The notes: generated by a model not told the origin, from the sequence alone. A stretch of 64,000 nucleotides of DNA from Pseudomonadota bacterium (GCA_027621915.1 JAQCAD010000003.1:84529-148528); one strand, 5' to 3'. Shown: positions 27,214 to 37,145, counted from the stretch's first letter. Numbers and translations are program-made.

Positions 27214-27704
27214 ATACCCTATCGAACGACGCCACCATTCGGGTGCTGATCGCCGATGACGACGAGATTATTCTCGCGTGCTATCGCGAGGCATTCGGAG
27301 AATCCGAGGCGACCGACTACATGAAAGCACTCGATGCACTCGACGCCGAGTTGTTTGATGTCGAAAATGTCACAGGCGACATTCAAAAATTCGACATCGT
27401 GGCTTGCAGGCAGGGGCAGGATGCGATCGATATGGCAAAGGAGGCCGCGAACGATGGAAATCCGTTCGATGTTGTAATTCTCGATGTTCGGATGCCGCCC
27501 GGAATCGATGGCGTTGAGGCCGGCAGCCAGATTCGGAAAATGGACCCGGATGTGCCGATTGTTTTCGTCAGCGGTTTTTCGGATGTGCCGCGCGCCGAAC
27601 TTGAACGCCGCGTACCGCCACCAATGAAACTCCATTACTTCAACAAACCGTTATCTTTCATGAAGCTGGCTGAAGATGTCGTCGGAATGATTGGGTCGCA
27701 TTAA
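27210..27704 (+). CDS. Single-domain response regulator with extended receiver
   Basis: A 164-residue stand-alone receiver. The acidic pocket is DDD16-18, the phospho-acceptor is D92 (VVILDVRMPPGID), Ser in VFVSGFS and Lys in YFNKPLS. About 75 residues separate the acidic pocket from the phospho-acceptor, against about 45 in CheY. The extra segment lies around 35-65 (ALDALDAELFDVENVTG). No output domain. ATG 27210 overlaps the kinase stop. It is probably phosphorylated by the preceding kinase and acts by protein contact or as a phosphate sink. Confidence 0.9.
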   Translation: MNTLSNDATIRVLIADDDEIILACYREAFGESEATDYMKALDALDAELFDVENVTGDIQKFDIVACRQGQDAIDMAKEAANDGNPFDVVILDVRMPPGIDGVEAGSQIRKMDPDVPIVFVSGFSDVPRAELERRVPPPMKLHYFNKPLSFMKLAEDVVGMIGSH

Positions 27705-27710
27705 AGGAAT

Positions 27711-29642
27711 ATGGCGAAAATGACACCGGAAATGACTTCCACCAACCGCATCCTCGTCGTAGACGATGACGCGATGCTAATTGGCGAGTACCTGCGCTGT
27801 CTCGGCGAAGGATTCGAACCCGACTGCGCGACATCGACGCTCGGCGACCTTGAGAAAGTCTTGTTTGGCGAGGATACCGATGAGAACGGTGCCGCCAGGT
27901 TTGACGTTCAGTCGCGAAACCAGGGGAAAGCAGCAGTTGATGCCGTTCGCGAATCCGTCAAGGTCGGTCGCCCGTATGCCATTGTATTTCTCGATATTCG
28001 CATGCCCCCGGGCATCGATGGCATTGAGGCCGCGCGACAAATTCGCGAACTCGATCGAAACGTCAACATCGTCATTGTAACGGGATCGCTGAGTCCGGAA
28101 CCGGAAGATCTAGGTAAGGTAGTTCCGCCGGCGGATCGAATATTCTTCTTCAAAAAGCCGTTTCATGCAGTTGAATGTCGTCAGTTGGCAGCCGCTCTTT
28201 GCGGCAAATGGCATTCAGACCTGGCGCTGCGGCGGGCCAATGACGTTCTCGAACAACGCGTATGGGAACGAACCGAGGCGCTGCACAAGCTTGCTTATTA
28301 CGATCCTGTCACACATCTGCCGAATCGGCTGAAGCTGCTGGATGAGTTGCAATTACTAATCGATGCGTCCACTGATTCTAACCTGCAGACCGCGGTTCTG
28401 TTGCTCGACATAGATCGATTCAGCTTCCTGAATGAAACGATGGGTTACAAATCCGGGACCGAGCTGCTCGGTGCGATTGGCAAGCGATTGGTCAGAACAT
28501 GCCAGGACCTGCCCGATGCACAACATTCCATCGTCGGCCGGTTTGGTGCAGATGAATTCGCCTGTCTTGTACCAGGAATCAAAGACAACAATGAACTCGA
28601 AGAAATTGTAGAGCGTGTCAGGACCAGTATTGAAGAGCCATTTCTTCTGCGCGGCAGAGAGCTGTATCTTAAGAGCAGTATCGGTGTGGCCTGGCATCCG
28701 GTTCATGGGAGCGATTCGAAAACGGTATTCAGCTGCGCGGAAGCCGCGCTTCATCGTTCCATGCGGCAACCAGGGCGCTGCGTTACCTGGTATCACCGCG
28801 AAATGCATAATCGTGCTCTTTACGAATTCGATCTTCAGTCGGAATTGCGACAGGCGCTGGAGAACGGCGAAATCATTACGTGGTTCCAGCCCCAGCTGTC
28901 TCTGCTGACCGGAAAGATTGCCGGAGTCGAAGCGCTGGCACGATGGCTGCGGCCGGACGGCACGATCGTACAACCGGTGGATTTCGTGCCATTGACGGAG
29001 GAGATGGGTATTTCCGATCTGCTGTTCGAGTCGGTATTGCGATACGTAAGTAGCGCCGTCTCACGATGGAAAGCAGAATTCAACTGGGACGTACCGGTTA
29101 GTGTCAATCTGTCGGCGCATCAACTCAGAAATCACAAGCTCGTCGAAATCATCCAGTCAATTCTTGAGAAAGACAATGTTGAACAGTCTTTCCTGAACCT
29201 GGAGCTGACCGAAACTGTGCTGCTCGAGGATCTTACGATAGCCGAACCAGTGTTGCGGGACTTGTCAAAGTATGGTGTCGGCATTCACATCGATGATTTC
29301 GGCACCGGATACTCGTCACTCAGTTATCTTGCCGATCTCCCGGTTCAGACGCTGAAGATTGACCAGTCCTTCGTGGAGCGCCTGACAGAATCCGAAACCA
29401 ATGCGAAAGTGGTTCAGGCGATCGTCGCACTTGGCAAAGCGATGGGGCTGGACGTAGTCGCTGAAGGCGTAGAGACGGAGCAGCAGCTGCTCATGGTTGC
29501 GAAATACGGTTGCGACCTCGCACAGGGCTTTTTTATTGGCAAACCCATGATGGAAACAGACTTTCTCGCCTGGTGCCACGCGGTTGATCAAACAACCAAT
29601 GACCTGCCCATACTGCCAGCCCTGGCCAGCGAGAACGGTTAA
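27711..29642 (+). CDS. Response regulator with GGDEF (degenerate) and EAL domains
   Basis: A c-di-GMP signalling output protein of 643 aa. Receiver: DDD18-20, D95 (FLDIRMPPGID) and K148-149 (FFKKPF), with the same long insertion between acidic pocket and phospho-acceptor as the preceding receiver. The GGDEF domain at about 190-360 has GADEF at 279-283 instead of GGDEF, so cyclase activity is doubtful. The EAL domain at about 375-625 has EALARW (407-412), NLELTET, IDDFGTGYSS (527-536), LKIDQSFV and AEGVETEQQ, all expected for an active phosphodiesterase. ATG 27711 or 27720 follows AAAGGA. The operon likely lowers c-di-GMP in response to a periplasmic cue. Confidence 0.92.
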   Translation: MAKMTPEMTSTNRILVVDDDAMLIGEYLRCLGEGFEPDCATSTLGDLEKVLFGEDTDENGAARFDVQSRNQGKAAVDAVRESVKVGRPYAIVFLDIRMPPGIDGIEAARQIRELDRNVNIVIVTGSLSPEPEDLGKVVPPADRIFFFKKPFHAVECRQLAAALCGKWHSDLALRRANDVLEQRVWERTEALHKLAYYDPVTHLPNRLKLLDELQLLIDASTDSNLQTAVLLLDIDRFSFLNETMGYKSGTELLGAIGKRLVRTCQDLPDAQHSIVGRFGADEFACLVPGIKDNNELEEIVERVRTSIEEPFLLRGRELYLKSSIGVAWHPVHGSDSKTVFSCAEAALHRSMRQPGRCVTWYHREMHNRALYEFDLQSELRQALENGEIITWFQPQLSLLTGKIAGVEALARWLRPDGTIVQPVDFVPLTEEMGISDLLFESVLRYVSSAVSRWKAEFNWDVPVSVNLSAHQLRNHKLVEIIQSILEKDNVEQSFLNLELTETVLLEDLTIAEPVLRDLSKYGVGIHIDDFGTGYSSLSYLADLPVQTLKIDQSFVERLTESETNAKVVQAIVALGKAMGLDVVAEGVETEQQLLMVAKYGCDLAQGFFIGKPMMETDFLAWCHAVDQTTNDLPILPALASENG

Positions 29643-30934
29643 TTTGCCAGTCCGGCCTCCGCCAGAAGCGTGACCAGCCCGATCTGAATACCGATGTGGC
29701 CGTCTACGTTTTGCCACCATTCGTCCGGCGAATGGGAATTGCCGCTAACGCCGCCTCTGCTCATGGTTACCGCAGGAATGCCCTTGGAAATTGGCAGGTT
29801 GGAATCTGTAGAGGAGATCCTGAGACTCGGTTGTACGCCGAACGCCAAAGTCGCCGCCATCGCCCGCTGAACTACCGGTGAAGTTGAATCACCTTCAGCC
29901 GCAGGGCGAGTGCCGACACGATCGACATCGACAGTTAGTTCTGGCCCGTCAAGGCGACCGGCGTTTTCTTCCTGCAATGCCTGCTCAACAGCCGCTTTGA
30001 GTACCTCATCAATGTCGTCCAGTTTGTCCTGGCTGCCGGAGCGCATGTCGACTTCCATCCAGGATTCAAATGGAATGGAATTGATGGACGTCCCACCACC
30101 AATTCGTCCGATGTTGTAACTTGTCTTTTCGCCAACAGATGTAACAGTCGGTGCATTTTCGTCAAATATCTGGATCGCGCGCCCCAGTGCATGATGCGGA
30201 TTCGCAAGTCCGAACGCCCCCCAGGAATGTCCGCCGGGACCCTGGAACGTGATCTTGTAGCGGTGGGAGCCAACGCCACCGTAAACGATTCGGGTGGACT
30301 CTCCGCCATCGACGGCGATCAGCGTGTCAATTTTTTCAGCACCATCGCGAAACAGGTGTTTTACGCCGCGCAGGTCACCGAGACCTTCCTCACCGACGTT
30401 GCCGACAAACAGAACATCCGCTTCCGTTTCGATGCCGGCATGTTCCATGGCACGAAGGACGCCAAGTATTGTAACGAGGCCACGAGTATTGTCACCGATT
30501 CCGGGCGCATACATTTTCTCATCGTCATATCGAACGGTGACGTCTGTATCCGACGGAAACACGGTGTCGAGGTGTGCGCTGTAGGCAATCACTCGATTGC
30601 CGGTCCGACCGGGACGTCTGCCAATGGCATTGCCGACATCGTCTATAGTCACATCGGTCAGCCCCGATTCGCGAAGCATCTCGGCAAATCGCTCTGCTCG
30701 CGCCTGCTCTTCAAACGGTGGCGCGGGAATTTCGGTCAGCTCAACCAGGTCCTCTCGCGATTGCGGTTCGATTGCAACAATGTGTTCCATCGCCTGCTGC
30801 ACGCGCCGATTTGCGGTTATCGCTTCGGCCTCGGCCACGTACTCGGGAAAGACTTCCGGGTCCGTTAATTCCTGCGCCATAGCTGCAAATGATGTCAGCA
30901 AAGCAAATGAGGCAAATGGTGCGATTCTGTGCAT
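29639..30934 (-). CDS. M20 family metallopeptidase, exported
   Basis: A zinc-dependent exopeptidase of the M20 (PepT/CPG2-like) family, 431 aa, with a signal peptide ending AAMAQE. Metal ligands: H in YSAHLDTVF, bridging D in PGIGDNTRG, and the catalytic/ligand pair in NVGEEGLGD. The dimerisation (lid) domain begins at GPGGHSWGAFG. The final ligand histidine is in SGNSHSPDEW. Its stop overlaps the stop of the EAL gene by 4 bases on the other strand. Together with the neighbours it points to peptide or N-acyl amino acid degradation in the periplasm. Confidence 0.9.
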   Translation of the reverse strand: MHRIAPFASFALLTSFAAMAQELTDPEVFPEYVAEAEAITANRRVQQAMEHIVAIEPQSREDLVELTEIPAPPFEEQARAERFAEMLRESGLTDVTIDDVGNAIGRRPGRTGNRVIAYSAHLDTVFPSDTDVTVRYDDEKMYAPGIGDNTRGLVTILGVLRAMEHAGIETEADVLFVGNVGEEGLGDLRGVKHLFRDGAEKIDTLIAVDGGESTRIVYGGVGSHRYKITFQGPGGHSWGAFGLANPHHALGRAIQIFDENAPTVTSVGEKTSYNIGRIGGGTSINSIPFESWMEVDMRSGSQDKLDDIDEVLKAAVEQALQEENAGRLDGPELTVDVDRVGTRPAAEGDSTSPVVQRAMAATLAFGVQPSLRISSTDSNLPISKGIPAVTMSRGGVSGNSHSPDEWWQNVDGHIGIQIGLVTLLAEAGLAN

Positions 30935-30957
30935 GGTTGAGTTTCCTGTCAGGTCAG

Positions 30958-32352
30958 TCAGTTGTCGTCGTTGATTTGAACATAGCCGATCTCGCGACGC
31001 ATTTCGATTGTGGTGCCATACGGTTCCGATAATCGTCGCAAGTCTCCAATAATTTTTTCGCCAAGATCTTTGTTGGCAAACACAGGTCGGCCGCGGACCT
31101 GGAGCGGCTTGCCAAATCCGAGACTGATCGGGTAAAGCGCGAGTTCGGAGAGCTGACGATTGCGGAATTTCGGCACGGCAATGACTGCCTCCCAGATCTC
31201 GGGTATGGCGGGGAAACCTTCGGTATCGTTTTTATACCGGGCGTCGTTGAAATCGGCGACGTGCGCATTTTCATCCAGGTCATAGCTTTCGTAGTTTTCG
31301 GATGGCAGTCGCGCGAGGGACTCGTTTTGAAACAGAAAGTCACCCAGGCTATAGAGAATTGGCTTGCCCCGGTAGATCTCTATCCCCCGAAGCGCGTGAG
31401 GGCCGTGGCCGACGAAAACATCGGCGCCGGCTTCCACCATTGCCCGCGCAAACGTCGTCAGGAATTCGGGAGAGAGTTCACGACGGCCCGCGTGCTCGTG
31501 CGCGTGAATTGTCACGATCGTGAAATCGGCGACTCGGCTCGCGTTGTTGACAACCGCGCTGATGGCCGCGACGTCATCCTGATTAGCGTCCATGCGTACC
31601 ATCGGCGTTTCGCCACTGGCGAAGTTGCGGCCGAAAAGCTCCATTTCGCCGGGCTTGTCCTCTTTGGTCCCGGTGGCAACTCCATCCTGGTCCTTGAACA
31701 GACCGAGCGATTCTCCGCTGTCGCGAATGTTTTCGTAATCCGCGGGCGGCAATACATAGGTCGTCTTGTACCGCAGCGGATTAAGGCCCGGTCGTGGCGG
31801 GACGTCGTCGCGCGATTGGCCGGCACGCATGTGATTCGCGAAACTCGACGAGACCGAGATCAACGCGACCCGGGCTTTGGCGGTTTCGAGAAACTTCGCC
31901 TCCCGTGCCTCGGCAAGGCTCATGCCGACACCGGCGTGTACGAGTCCGGCTTGTTCAACGTATTTCGTGGTCAGCTGCAGTCCGAGCGTGCCGTAGTCCC
32001 CTGCATGATTGTTGGCGCGCGATACCAGGTCGATTCCGGCCCATGCGAGTTCGTTCGCGAGTTCCGGGGCACCACGCATATACGTGCCGCCGCTTTCCGC
32101 CATCGGGTAGGGCTCATAGTCGTGAAACAGCATCTCGAGATTAGTAAATGCAACGTCAGCAGAGCGCAGCAATTCGATCATCTGGAGGAATTCGGGTTCA
32201 TTGTAAACCGATAACTTGCGCGTAATGATCGAGTCGCCCGTAAGTGCCATGGTGAACTCTTCGTCTGCACTGCGGTGTTGACTGACGCCGGGAACAGCAA
32301 TCGTTACACCCGCAATCAGCATCACGGCACCTAGAATTTGTGGGCATTTCAT
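30958..32352 (-). CDS. CapA-family (poly-gamma-glutamate synthesis type) metallophosphoesterase-like protein
   Basis: A calcineurin-like fold of the CapA/PgsA type. Motifs: ALTGDSIITRKL at the start, FTNLEMLFHD, RANNHAGDYG, HAHEHAG, and the C-terminal FVGHGPHALRGIEIYRGKPILYSLGDFLF block. The signal peptide ends VPGVSQ when translated from ATG 32352 (MKCPQILGAVML). An upstream in-frame start at 32427 is less likely. CapA relatives attach or cut poly-gamma-glutamate in Firmicutes. The proteobacterial versions are of unknown role. It lies 23 bp upstream of the M20 peptidase in the same direction. Confidence 0.85.
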   Translation of the reverse strand: MKCPQILGAVMLIAGVTIAVPGVSQHRSADEEFTMALTGDSIITRKLSVYNEPEFLQMIELLRSADVAFTNLEMLFHDYEPYPMAESGGTYMRGAPELANELAWAGIDLVSRANNHAGDYGTLGLQLTTKYVEQAGLVHAGVGMSLAEAREAKFLETAKARVALISVSSSFANHMRAGQSRDDVPPRPGLNPLRYKTTYVLPPADYENIRDSGESLGLFKDQDGVATGTKEDKPGEMELFGRNFASGETPMVRMDANQDDVAAISAVVNNASRVADFTIVTIHAHEHAGRRELSPEFLTTFARAMVEAGADVFVGHGPHALRGIEIYRGKPILYSLGDFLFQNESLARLPSENYESYDLDENAHVADFNDARYKNDTEGFPAIPEIWEAVIAVPKFRNRQLSELALYPISLGFGKPLQVRGRPVFANKDLGEKIIGDLRRLSEPYGTTIEMRREIGYVQINDDN

Positions 32353-32450
32353 CAGTGATATCTCCGGCGCAGCTGGAACCTGTACGAGCTTAGCAAACTT
32401 TACTTTGAGCGATGACTGAATTACCAATAGGACTCAACGGGAGAGAAGCC

Positions 32451-33881
32451 ATGAATTGGATATTCAAATTGCTGGCGAGTGCTGCCCTTGTGGCGTCAGC
32501 ATTGTCGGCGAGCGCGCAGGATAACGACAGCGTGCAGGATTACATCGACAGTCGATACGAAAGTACGGCGGATCTTGCGCGCGCGCTCTGGGAGTTCGCG
32601 GAAGTCGGTTACCAGGAAACCCGGAGTTCCACGCTGCTGCAACAAACGCTGGATGCAGAAGGATTCACAATTGAGGCCGGTGTCGCAGGTATTCCAACGG
32701 CATTCACCGCTACGTACGGCAGTGGCGGCCCTGTGATCGCCATTCTGGCGGAATTTGATGCGCTTCCCGGCATCAACCAGGACGCGGTGCCTTCGCGCCT
32801 GCTGATCGATGGTAAAACTGCCGGTCATGCCTGTGGGCACAATTTGTTCGGCGCGGGCTCCACCGGCGCCGCTATCGCAGTTCGCCACTGGCTTGAGGAA
32901 ACCGGTACGCCGGGGACGATCCGACTTTATGGGACGCCGGCCGAAGAGGGCGGCAGCGGCAAGGTCTACATGGTGCGCCAGGGCCTGTTCGATGACGTCG
33001 ATATCGCGTTGCACTGGCATCCGGGAGACAGGAATTCGGCCGGAGCGGAAACGACATTAGCCAACCGGTCGGCAAAATTCCGGTTTCGCGGCATTTCCGC
33101 ACATGCGGCTGGTTCGCCGGAAAAAGCGCGTTCGGCGCTGGATGGCGTGGAAGCGTTCAATAACATGATCAACCTGATGCGCGAACACGTGCCACAGGAG
33201 ACGCGAATTCACTACGTGATTACAAATGGCGGGAACGCCCCTAACGTTGTGCCCGATTTCGCCGAGGTCTTTTACTACGTGAGACATCCTGATGCGACGA
33301 TGGTCAGGGAAATCTGGGACCGTGTGGAAGCCGCAGCCAATGGCGCCGCGATGGGTACCGGCACCGAAGTGGAATGGGAGATCATTCATGGAAATCACTC
33401 TTTGATGCTCAACGAAACCCTTGCAAAAATGATGGATGAGAAAATCCGAATCGTTGGCGGCATCAGTTACAACGATCATGAACAGGCATTTGCAGAAGAG
33501 ATCTACCAAACGCTCAATCGCCCGGACCTCGCGCTCGGCAGCGAGGAGATCGTCCAGCCCTACATGGTGAGTCTCGGGTATGGTTCCACCGATGTTGGTG
33601 ATGTGTCAATCGCGGTGCCGACAGCGGGCATCAGCACAGCGACGTGGGTGCCGGGTACATCGGCACACAGCTGGCAATCCACGGCGGCAAGTGGCATGAC
33701 AATTGGATACAAAGGTGCGCAATCGGCGGCCAAAACGCTTTCTCTCGCCGCAATCGAGCTCTATCAGAACGAAGAACTGAGAGACGCAGCCAGACAGGAA
33801 TTCGACGAGCGACGTGGCAAAGATTTTCACTATGAAGCACTGCTCGGCGATCGGCCGCCACCGCTGGACTACCGAAACTAG
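32451..33881 (+). CDS. M20D amidohydrolase (AbgB/p-aminobenzoyl-glutamate hydrolase-like)
   Basis: A metal-dependent amidase removing acyl or aryl groups from amino acids. The signal peptide ends SASAQD. M20D features: EVGYQETRSS, ILAEFDALPG, KTAGHACGHNLFG (Cys/His metal ligands), GTPAEEGGSGK (catalytic Glu), ALHWHPGD, and FRGISAHAAGSPEKARSALDGVE in the lid. The C-terminal STDVGDVS..PGTSAHSW is typical of the AbgB group. ATG 32451 is preceded by GGGAGAG. It diverges from the CapA gene, sharing its upstream region. It is usually cytoplasmic in other bacteria, but this one is exported. Confidence 0.9.
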   Translation: MNWIFKLLASAALVASALSASAQDNDSVQDYIDSRYESTADLARALWEFAEVGYQETRSSTLLQQTLDAEGFTIEAGVAGIPTAFTATYGSGGPVIAILAEFDALPGINQDAVPSRLLIDGKTAGHACGHNLFGAGSTGAAIAVRHWLEETGTPGTIRLYGTPAEEGGSGKVYMVRQGLFDDVDIALHWHPGDRNSAGAETTLANRSAKFRFRGISAHAAGSPEKARSALDGVEAFNNMINLMREHVPQETRIHYVITNGGNAPNVVPDFAEVFYYVRHPDATMVREIWDRVEAAANGAAMGTGTEVEWEIIHGNHSLMLNETLAKMMDEKIRIVGGISYNDHEQAFAEEIYQTLNRPDLALGSEEIVQPYMVSLGYGSTDVGDVSIAVPTAGISTATWVPGTSAHSWQSTAASGMTIGYKGAQSAAKTLSLAAIELYQNEELRDAARQEFDERRGKDFHYEALLGDRPPPLDYRN

Positions 33882-34263
33882 TCTGGTTATACCGCCGATC
33901 GACCGTGTTGCTGAAGTGCAACAACGCGATCATGTCCGATGGTCCGGCTTCCCACGAAAAAAGGTTTCACGTGATCGTACCGGGCCAATTTGGCAAATAA
34001 CCCGAAGTTGGATTGACAGCCCGTGCCTGCGGGCTTAGATTCCCTGTGGAGAGCGAACGAATAAGTAAAACCACGTACTAAAGAATGGTTAAATTCAGTA
34101 AAAGTACGTAATCGCCCACGGAGCGGGCACGGATTCGAATCCGCGAATCCAATCTGACATAAAGATGACACATTTTCACAACAGTTTGTATTTGTGCGTA
34201 TCAGTTTATCCCGGTTGCATGAATGCAGATGTCACTTAACTACAGGATCAGGGGAATCATCCT
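33882..34263 (+). promoter_or_regulatory. Upstream region of TonB receptor with sigma70 promoter
   Basis: TTGACA (34013-34018), a 17-base spacer and TAGATT (34036-34041) give a near-consensus sigma70 promoter 222 bases before the receptor ATG. The spacer consists almost entirely of an inverted repeat, AGCCCG-TGCCTG-CGGGCT (34018-34035), suggesting an operator between the two boxes. A second perfect palindrome, CGGATTCGAATCCG (34130-34143), lies in the long leader. No coding region is present in the 382-bp gap. Confidence 0.5.
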
Positions 34264-37122
34264 ATGGCTAGCAAGACATTTAAGGCGACTGCAATTTCAA
34301 CCGGCATCGCCATCGCACTCGGCACCGCGCCGCCAGTTTTGGCGCAGGACAACGGTGATGAACGCATCGAAGAAATTACCGTTACCGGCTCGCATATACG
34401 GCGTTCCGGATTTGAAGGCCGCGTGCCGATCCAGGTGCTGGACGCAGAATCGATCGCGTCGATGGGCGTCAACCAGCCGGTAGAAGTCCTCAAGGACCTG
34501 AGCGTCAACAGTGGTTCACAGTTTTACAATGAAACCAACTCTGTGGCCGGTAGCGCGATGTTCAATATCCGTAATTTGGGATTGGGCTCGACGCTGACTT
34601 TGCTCAACGGCCGTCGTGCGGGCGTTGCGGCGGTTGCCGATGCGACCGGTAACGACTTTGTCGACATCAATCAGTTTCCGATCGCCATGATCGAGCGCAT
34701 AGAAGTGCTGACAGACGGCGCATCTGCACTGTATGGGTCGCAGGCTGTGTCTGGCGTAGCCAATATCATTACCCGTAAAGGCTTCGAAGGTTTCGAGATT
34801 TCGGGCGGTGGCTCATTCTCGGAAATTGAAACGTACGACTTCAATATTGCGGCAGGTTCCCAGTTTGCCGATGACAAGGGTGGTTTCAATATCTACGCCA
34901 CTTACTACAACCAGGACTTTCAGGATCGTTCCGATTTCGACTGGATGCACACTCGGTTGATCGGTGACGACGTAAATGGTGATGCCAGTCAGTCCAGATT
35001 TGTATCGTCCACCGGCTCGCCAGGCACCTATCGTCGCGCGACGATCGGACCGAATGGCGAGGCGACGGACGTTGCTGGAGCGGTGAACGTGCCGGATGCT
35101 GACTGTCTGGCCGCCGGTGGTATCAAGCGCAGCCCGACTGACACTTTCTGTCGTTATAACTTCGTCGACCAGGTTTCGGTCATTTCCGCCGAAGAACGGG
35201 TGCAGGTGTTTACCGAGTTTGACTATAACTTCTCGGATCAGTTGACGTATTTTGCGGAGGCCAGCTTCTCGCACAACACGATCCGGCGCTCCGATGGCGG
35301 CGGTACTTTCAACACCGGCCAGGCAACGGGGGGCGGATTTACGATTCTTAGCAGCCATCCATTCAATTTCTTCATCGCGGATCCGGCGACGCCAGGTGGT
35401 CTGAACTGGATCGATCCGGCGAGCTGGGATCCGGCAATCCACACGGCATCCGACCTGCGTGCCATTGCCCGCCCGTTCGGCATTGACGTTAATCACAACG
35501 AGAAGACGTCGAAGATTCGCCGGCAACTCGACTACGTTCGATTCATCAATGGCCTGGAATACGAATTTGATAATGGCTGGTATGTCAACGGGTCATTATC
35601 TTATGCGGGCGGCACACGGGTTTCAGACGGCGCACACAACTACCGGTCAGATATCTTCCAGCAAATGGTCAAAGATGGTGAGTGGAACCCGTTCGGCACG
35701 CGTATATCAGACCCCAATCTGATATCGCCGAAAGACGGCATATCGATTGCTGGTAATGACCAGATTAAGACGGCTAAATTCGATCAGCGCAGCGTTGACA
35801 CCACACGGACCCGCGAAGTAGTTCTCGATATCGTGGCCAGTGGCGAGATCTTCGAGTTAGGTGGCAACACCGTCAGCGCCGCGGTTGGCGGACAATTCAG
35901 AGATGTGACAATCGAATCCGTACCGGATTCATTGGGTGGAGCCGGCGAATCCAGCGAGGAGAGCATTTCGAACTTCATCTCCGGATCGCAGGATGTGACG
36001 GCATTCTTTGGTGAAGTCATCGTGCCAATCGGTGATCTTGTAGAGGTGCAACTCGCCGTTCGCCAGGAGGATTATGGCGGCGGCATCGGTTCGACGACAG
36101 ACCCTAAAGTGTCCTTCGAATTCCGGCCGCTCGACTGGCTGGGCTTCCGCGGCTCCTGGGGTACGTCATTCCAGGCACCGACGGTCCGACAGACAGCAGA
36201 GGCAACATCATCTGCTTTTGTTAACGACCCGGCATCACCGACCGGCCCTGGCGGTTCACTCGTATGTTTTGACAACGGCATTCAAAACAATATCTCGGTC
36301 AGCGTCGTTGGTTCGCCAGGTCTCAAACCGCAGTCGGCAGACAACTACAATTTCGGTGTTGTCTTTCAAACTGAGGGCGGTTTCAGGGCCAGCCTTGATT
36401 ACTGGAATTTCGACTACACCGACCTGATCGCCCCGGGCAACAGCGCACAGGCTATCGTCAACAACGACTGCCTTGACGATGGAATTCCGAACGATCCGGC
36501 CGTTATCCGCGATGCGGGTGGTCAGTTACGCCAGGTTAACTCGGAGTTCGTCAATATCGGTCAGGTAGAGACTGACGGTTTTGACCTGAACGCCGACTAT
36601 ACGCTGGACGTCGGAAACAGCACTTTGATCTTCGATCTCTCGGCAACGCAGGTATTGAATTTCGACGTTGACAAGCAGAACGGCAGCCCGGTGTTCGACG
36701 GCGCAGGCAGCAGGAATTTCTCGAATAACTTTTCGACGATGCCTGAACTGCGTGGTCATGTCGGCGCTACCTGGTTGATGGGCGATCATTCTGCAAGTAT
36801 CACTGCGCGTTACATCGACAGCTACGGGAACGACCAGAGCAGTCCGGCCTTCCCGGCGGAAGTTGAAGCCTGGACCACGTTGGATGTTCAATATTCCATA
36901 TTGCTCCCTGGCCTTATCGGGGACGGCGACACCCGACTCACGGTTGGCGTGAACAACCTGACGGACGAGGATCCACCGGCGTTGTTCCGTAACGACAAAC
37001 TCGGCGTTCCTATTCCGAAGGGGAATACTTTGGCGAATATTGACAGACCGGGATACGATGATCGGGCCGGACATGATATTCGCGGCCAGATCGTTTACCT
37101 GAGGTTCGTGCAGGGATTCTGA
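34264..37122 (+). CDS. TonB-dependent outer-membrane receptor, 952 aa
   Basis: An outer-membrane active transporter. Signal peptide ending PVLAQD, then the TonB box region IEEITVTGSHIRR. The plug domain has PIQVLDAESIASMG, LTLLNGRRAG, QFPIAMIERIEVLTDGASALYGSQAVSGVANIITRKG. A long beta-barrel follows, with FRGSWGTSFQAPTVRQ and a terminal aromatic (RFVQGF). This organisation is that of large receptors used for oligosaccharides or peptides; the ligand is unknown. Its neighbours are amidohydrolases and peptidases, so a peptide-like substrate is plausible. A promoter with a potential operator lies upstream and a strong terminator lies downstream. Confidence 0.95.
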   Translation: MASKTFKATAISTGIAIALGTAPPVLAQDNGDERIEEITVTGSHIRRSGFEGRVPIQVLDAESIASMGVNQPVEVLKDLSVNSGSQFYNETNSVAGSAMFNIRNLGLGSTLTLLNGRRAGVAAVADATGNDFVDINQFPIAMIERIEVLTDGASALYGSQAVSGVANIITRKGFEGFEISGGGSFSEIETYDFNIAAGSQFADDKGGFNIYATYYNQDFQDRSDFDWMHTRLIGDDVNGDASQSRFVSSTGSPGTYRRATIGPNGEATDVAGAVNVPDADCLAAGGIKRSPTDTFCRYNFVDQVSVISAEERVQVFTEFDYNFSDQLTYFAEASFSHNTIRRSDGGGTFNTGQATGGGFTILSSHPFNFFIADPATPGGLNWIDPASWDPAIHTASDLRAIARPFGIDVNHNEKTSKIRRQLDYVRFINGLEYEFDNGWYVNGSLSYAGGTRVSDGAHNYRSDIFQQMVKDGEWNPFGTRISDPNLISPKDGISIAGNDQIKTAKFDQRSVDTTRTREVVLDIVASGEIFELGGNTVSAAVGGQFRDVTIESVPDSLGGAGESSEESISNFISGSQDVTAFFGEVIVPIGDLVEVQLAVRQEDYGGGIGSTTDPKVSFEFRPLDWLGFRGSWGTSFQAPTVRQTAEATSSAFVNDPASPTGPGGSLVCFDNGIQNNISVSVVGSPGLKPQSADNYNFGVVFQTEGGFRASLDYWNFDYTDLIAPGNSAQAIVNNDCLDDGIPNDPAVIRDAGGQLRQVNSEFVNIGQVETDGFDLNADYTLDVGNSTLIFDLSATQVLNFDVDKQNGSPVFDGAGSRNFSNNFSTMPELRGHVGATWLMGDHSASITARYIDSYGNDQSSPAFPAEVEAWTTLDVQYSILLPGLIGDGDTRLTVGVNNLTDEDPPALFRNDKLGVPIPKGNTLANIDRPGYDDRAGHDIRGQIVYLRFVQGF

Positions 37123-37145
37123 TTCGCGGAGTTTGCACAAAGACG

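Noticed and set aside
34100..34150. GGATTCGAATCC resembling a tRNA T-arm
   Set aside because: The 7-base T-loop does not leave a paired 5-bp stem, and no acceptor or anticodon arm is present. It is a palindrome only.
34813..35526. Long antisense frame within the TonB receptor
   Set aside because: Shadow of a well supported receptor gene; no ribosome site or protein motif.
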